From positions 66,011-130,010 of the forward strand of contig CAYWZO010000001.1 of assembly GCA_964462865.1 (NCBI GenBank): a DNA stretch of 64,000 nucleotides, read 5' to 3'. Position 1 is the stretch's first letter. Each line of letters opens with the position of its first letter. Below the pieces are notes generated by a model. That model was not told the DNA's origin. It saw only the letters and a program-made list of their open reading frames with translations, and ran no database searches. Below, in pieces: positions 61,245 to 64,000 of the stretch. The translations under genes and the position numbers were made by a program. Source of the stretch: Fen-1077 sp964462865 (GTDB taxonomy: Bacteria; Chloroflexota; Dehalococcoidia; Dehalococcoidales; RBG-16-60-22).

Positions 61245-62174
61245 ATGCGTGTCCTGATAAGCGGGGGAAGCGGCCTTATCGGCCGGAGACTTGCAGCTAA
61301 CTTAGCTCAAGATGGGAACGAAGTAATCATTCTCAGCCGACGGCCAGAACGAGTTATTGGTCTACCAGGGGGTGTCAGCGTAAAATGGTGGGACGGCCAT
61401 ACCCCTGAAGGTTGGGGTTCTACGGTTAATAGTGTAGACGCTATCATTAATCTTGCCGGCGAAAACATCAGCTTGGGACGCTGGACCGATGAGCGCAAGC
61501 GTGCCATTCTTGAGAGCCGTTTGAATGCCGGCAGGGCCATAGTTAAAGCGGTCGAGCTGGCAGCCCACAAGCCCCGTGTCGTTATCCAGGCGTCTGGTGT
61601 TGGTTACTACGGCCCCTGCGGCGATGAAGAGATAACGGAAGAGACGCCACCGGGGCATGACTTTCTAGCGCGGGTCGCCGTAGATTGGGAGTCATCAACG
61701 GCCCCTTTGGAAGCACTTGGAGTACGGCGGGTAGTCATCCGTACCGGGGTGGTGCTCGACACTAAGGGCGGCGCCTTACCCCGGTTGCTGCTGCCGTTCC
61801 GTTTCTTTGTAGGCAGTCGTCTGGGGAGCGGGCGGCAGTGGTTCCCATGGATACACATTGCAGATGAAGTGTCCGCCATCCGCTTCCTGATGGAAAACGA
61901 AGCTGCCAGCGGCGCGTTCAATCTTTCCGCACCAGTTCCTCTCACCAATACCGAGTTCAGCCGCCGGCTCGGACAACGGCTCGGACGGCCAGCACTCATG
62001 CGTACACCTGCATTCGCTTTACGCTTGCTCTTCGGTGAGATGGCGACCGCCCTCCTGGACGGGCAACGGGCTATTCCGCGGCGCCTGCTACAGCTCGGCT
62101 TCGCTTTCCGGTTCCCTGATGCTGATTCGGCGCTAAGGGACCTTCTGGGCTACCAGAGCCAGGATGTAAAATAG
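61245..62174 (+). CDS. TIGR01777 family epimerase (YfcH/SulA-like NAD-dependent)
   Basis: A 309-residue extended-SDR: ISGGSGLIGRRLAANLAQDG at the N-terminus, LAGENISLGRWTDERKRAI, SGVGYYGPCGDEEITEE with the Tyr, and FNLSAPVPLTNTEFSR in the DUF1731 C-terminal part (LGRPALMRTPAF). I start at ATG 61245 after AGAAGGT; the reading from 61221 adds eight unlikely residues. These proteins bind NAD(P) but their substrate is usually unknown. It diverges from the small zinc protein. Confidence 0.87.
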   Translation: MRVLISGGSGLIGRRLAANLAQDGNEVIILSRRPERVIGLPGGVSVKWWDGHTPEGWGSTVNSVDAIINLAGENISLGRWTDERKRAILESRLNAGRAIVKAVELAAHKPRVVIQASGVGYYGPCGDEEITEETPPGHDFLARVAVDWESSTAPLEALGVRRVVIRTGVVLDTKGGALPRLLLPFRFFVGSRLGSGRQWFPWIHIADEVSAIRFLMENEAASGAFNLSAPVPLTNTEFSRRLGQRLGRPALMRTPAFALRLLFGEMATALLDGQRAIPRRLLQLGFAFRFPDADSALRDLLGYQSQDVK

Positions 62175-62259
62175 TTATTGGCGCACACTGGCTTTTTATC
62201 CCTCGGTTATGACTGCTCCTTTGAATCGGATATAATGGTTATATATTAAGGCTGTGGCA

Positions 62260-63120
62260 ATGAGGAACGTCGCTATTGTAACCGATACTGCGTGCTGTCT
62301 ACCCTCGGAATTAATACAGCAGTATGACATTCATCTGGTACCCATTTATATAATTTATCAAGGAAGAAGCTACCGGGACCGGATTGACATTACTCCGGGC
62401 GAGATTTATAAGATTATGCGAGCCAAAAAAGACCTCCCAACCACCTCGGTTCCGTCGCCGGAGGACTTCCTTGAAGCCTACCAACAACTGAAGCAGAAAG
62501 ACGAAGCCATACTGTGTATAACCGTTACCAGCCTCCAAAGCGGGGTTTTCAACATGGCGTTTACTGCCAAGCAAATGGCGAAGGAAACAATGCCAGGCAC
62601 CACGATTGAGGTATTAGACAGCCGCGCTGTAGCAGGTTCGCTGGGATTCATTGTGCTGGAAGCAGCCCGCATGGCCAGTGATGGAGCAGGACTACCTGAA
62701 GTCAAGGAAGCCGTACAAAACGTTATGAACAAGGTCAGCTTCCTGGGCATGTTGGACACCCTCTATTATCTTGCCAGAACGGGGCGCATCGCCAGAGCCG
62801 CAGCCTGGGCTGGGTCGCTGGTAAATGTCAAGCCCATCGTTGGACATTTCCCGGGTGTAGGGGAGACGACACCTGTGGCCCGACCTAGAAGCAGAAAAAA
62901 GGGCATAGAACTCATGCTGGAAATGATGACAGAAAGAATCGGAGACTCAAAAGCCCACGTCATGGTACAACATGCGGATGAACCCGAGGAGGCGGAAATT
63001 CTAAAAACCGCTATCGCCTCGAAGTTTAATTGTACGGAATTGCTACTGTCTGAATTTCCTTCTGGCATGGGTGTTCATTGCGGACCCGGGCTTCTGGCCG
63101 TCTCCTTTTATACCGATTGA
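62260..63120 (+). CDS. DegV family fatty-acid-binding protein
   Basis: A 286-residue DegV (FakB-like) protein: VAIVTDTACCLPSELIQQYD, VPIYIIYQGRSYRD, TTSVPSPEDFLEAYQQL, TVTSLQSGVFN and the late HCGPGLLAVSFY. It binds a fatty acid in a buried tunnel and in Firmicutes presents it to FakA kinase. The ATG at 62260 is used; a GTG two codons earlier is possible. TATAAT at 62230 may be its promoter. No FakA gene is seen. Confidence 0.88.
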   Translation: MRNVAIVTDTACCLPSELIQQYDIHLVPIYIIYQGRSYRDRIDITPGEIYKIMRAKKDLPTTSVPSPEDFLEAYQQLKQKDEAILCITVTSLQSGVFNMAFTAKQMAKETMPGTTIEVLDSRAVAGSLGFIVLEAARMASDGAGLPEVKEAVQNVMNKVSFLGMLDTLYYLARTGRIARAAAWAGSLVNVKPIVGHFPGVGETTPVARPRSRKKGIELMLEMMTERIGDSKAHVMVQHADEPEEAEILKTAIASKFNCTELLLSEFPSGMGVHCGPGLLAVSFYTD

Positions 63121-63243
63121 GCGCCATACTATGGCTTCGTCTCTTCGATATTCGGCGCTTAGGTTCACCCGTACCGACCTATTACCCTTTACCCCCCGAG
63201 GTGTGCTTGAGGCGAAACGCTATATGTAGTTTATCCGTCGCGT

Positions 63244-64000
63244 TTATAATAGAGGAATAATCCCCCGGAATCCCCGATGAAGACCAAGCCTCTTCGCTAT
63301 ATTGATTACCTTAACGTACTCGACTGACGTAAGCCGCCGGTTTAGCTCTTCGTATTGAAAAGCCTCACCGCACGGATGGTATTGAGCCATAATGTTTATA
63401 TATGTATCTTTGGAAAGACTGGCGATAAATTTTAATACCTCTTCGGAGCCAGCCAGGCCGTTCGGCAGAACTAAATGTCTTACCAGCAAGCCACGGTAAG
63501 CGATTCCCCTTTCATCAAGCCGTAAATCGCCCACCTGCTTATGCATCTCCTGGACAGCTTCCTTGCATCTTTCAAAGTAGTCCGGGGCATTGGAATACCT
63601 TTTTGCCGGTTCACCATCGCTGTATTTGATATCCGGCATGTAGATGTCCACGATTCCATCTAAAAGCTTTATTGTTTCCACATTTTCGTAGCCGCTGCAG
63701 TTCCAGACTATCGGCAAACGCAGGCTTTTACCCGCGGCAATTGCGGTTGCCTTGATGAGTTGAGGGGTAAAGTGGGTAGGGGTAACGAAGTTTATGTTAT
63801 GGCAGCCTCCAGCCTGTAGCTTGAGCATGCAGTCCGCCACCTCCTCCTCCGTCCTGACCTCGCCTTCGCCGAGATGACTTATTTCATAGTTCTGGCAATA
63901 TAGGCATAGCAGATTGCAGTTTGTCAGGAATATTGTGCCTGAACCATGCCGGCCAACCAGCTCTTGTTCTTCTCCGAAATGTGGTCCGTAGGACGAAACC
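63244..64000 (-). CDS. Radical SAM protein, PflX-like (5' end outside window)
   Basis: The frame is open to the window edge and gives about 251 residues. SSYGPHFGEEQELVG and GTIFLTNCNLLCLYCQNYE carry the radical SAM CxxxCxxC motif for the 4Fe-4S cluster. Later NINFVTPTHFTPQ and VDIYMPDIKYSDGEPAKRYS match the PflX (COG1313) group related to pyruvate-formate-lyase activases. An internal GTG at 63840 is not the start because the radical SAM motif lies before it. The N-terminus is missing. The target protein is unknown. Confidence 0.88.
   Translation of the reverse strand, partial: VSSYGPHFGEEQELVGRHGSGTIFLTNCNLLCLYCQNYEISHLGEGEVRTEEEVADCMLKLQAGGCHNINFVTPTHFTPQLIKATAIAAGKSLRLPIVWNCSGYENVETIKLLDGIVDIYMPDIKYSDGEPAKRYSNAPDYFERCKEAVQEMHKQVGDLRLDERGIAYRGLLVRHLVLPNGLAGSEEVLKFIASLSKDTYINIMAQYHPCGEAFQYEELNRRLTSVEYVKVINIAKRLGLHRGFRGIIPLL

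Noticed and set aside
1..64000. CRISPR array, insertion sequence, integrase or prophage genes
   Set aside because: I looked for regular direct repeats, transposase motifs and phage structural genes and found none, despite several signs of recombination.

Overview
The window reads as a chromosome segment of a strict anaerobe with about 55% GC. It carries three tungsten-type aldehyde:ferredoxin oxidoreductases, a cytoplasmic-looking molybdopterin enzyme with its electron-transfer and NrfD subunits, ferredoxin-bearing MinD ATPases, a NrpR nitrogen regulator beside an archaeal-type glutamate synthase, and a single-subunit STT3 oligosaccharyltransferase. This mix, with no oxygen-dependent enzymes seen, suggests a Dehalococcoidia-like Chloroflexota genome from an anoxic habitat. 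That placement is inference. A run of 100 Ns (22235-22334) shows the piece is a scaffold, probably a draft or metagenome assembly.

Layout. 1-2.0 kb: LutB-like and cysteine-rich (CCG) iron-sulfur proteins on the minus strand. 2.2-4.2 kb: OppD/OppF ATPases without permeases. 4.3-4.8 kb: a kinase/response-regulator scar. 4.9-7.6 kb: NrpR plus glutamate synthase behind a clear promoter and operator. 7.7-9.7 kb: two SnoaL-like proteins and a membrane protein. 9.7-16 kb (minus): MmgE/PrpD with an enolase-superfamily enzyme, an M50-like membrane protein, tRNA-Val and STT3. 16-19.3 kb: SDR diverging from a TetR/ABC-2 exporter operon with a large palindrome between. 19.3-22.1 kb: a recombined zone with a frameshifted C_GCAxxG protein, LysR and LivG fragments meeting at one junction, intact LivF and an intact C_GCAxxG protein. 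22.6-32.6 kb: dienoyl-CoA-reductase-like flavoenzyme, SDRs, metallo-hydrolase, alcohol dehydrogenase, AOR 1, MarR and a second MmgE/PrpD. 32.6-38.7 kb: AOR 2, remnants of hydantoinase A and MmgE/PrpD, a CocE-like protein, a cupin and an MFS carrier. 39-43.3 kb: molybdopterin/ferredoxin/NrfD operon. 43.5-45.3 kb: signal peptidase and TetR. 45.5-52.6 kb: an island of DUF134, zinc ribbons, a ModA-like lipoprotein, DUF364, two ferredoxin-MinD ATPases, NifX, Mrp and an ICMT-like methyltransferase. 52.9-60.1 kb: alcohol dehydrogenase, two-subunit aconitase X, UroD-like protein, AOR 3 and another alcohol dehydrogenase. 60.1-64 kb: HD protein, small zinc ribbon, TIGR01777 epimerase, DegV and a partial PflX-like radical SAM protein.

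How it fits together. Most genes look like anaerobic catabolism of organic or fatty acids: AORs, alcohol dehydrogenases, SDRs, MmgE/PrpD dehydratase-like proteins, enolase-superfamily enzyme, aconitase X and FadH-like reductase, controlled locally by TetR, MarR and NrpR. The 45.5-52.6 kb island looks like metal-cofactor handling (iron-sulfur and possibly Mo/W) and may serve the many Mo/W enzymes nearby. At least eight broken or truncated genes show that the region has been reshaped by deletion and recombination, unless some junctions are assembly errors.
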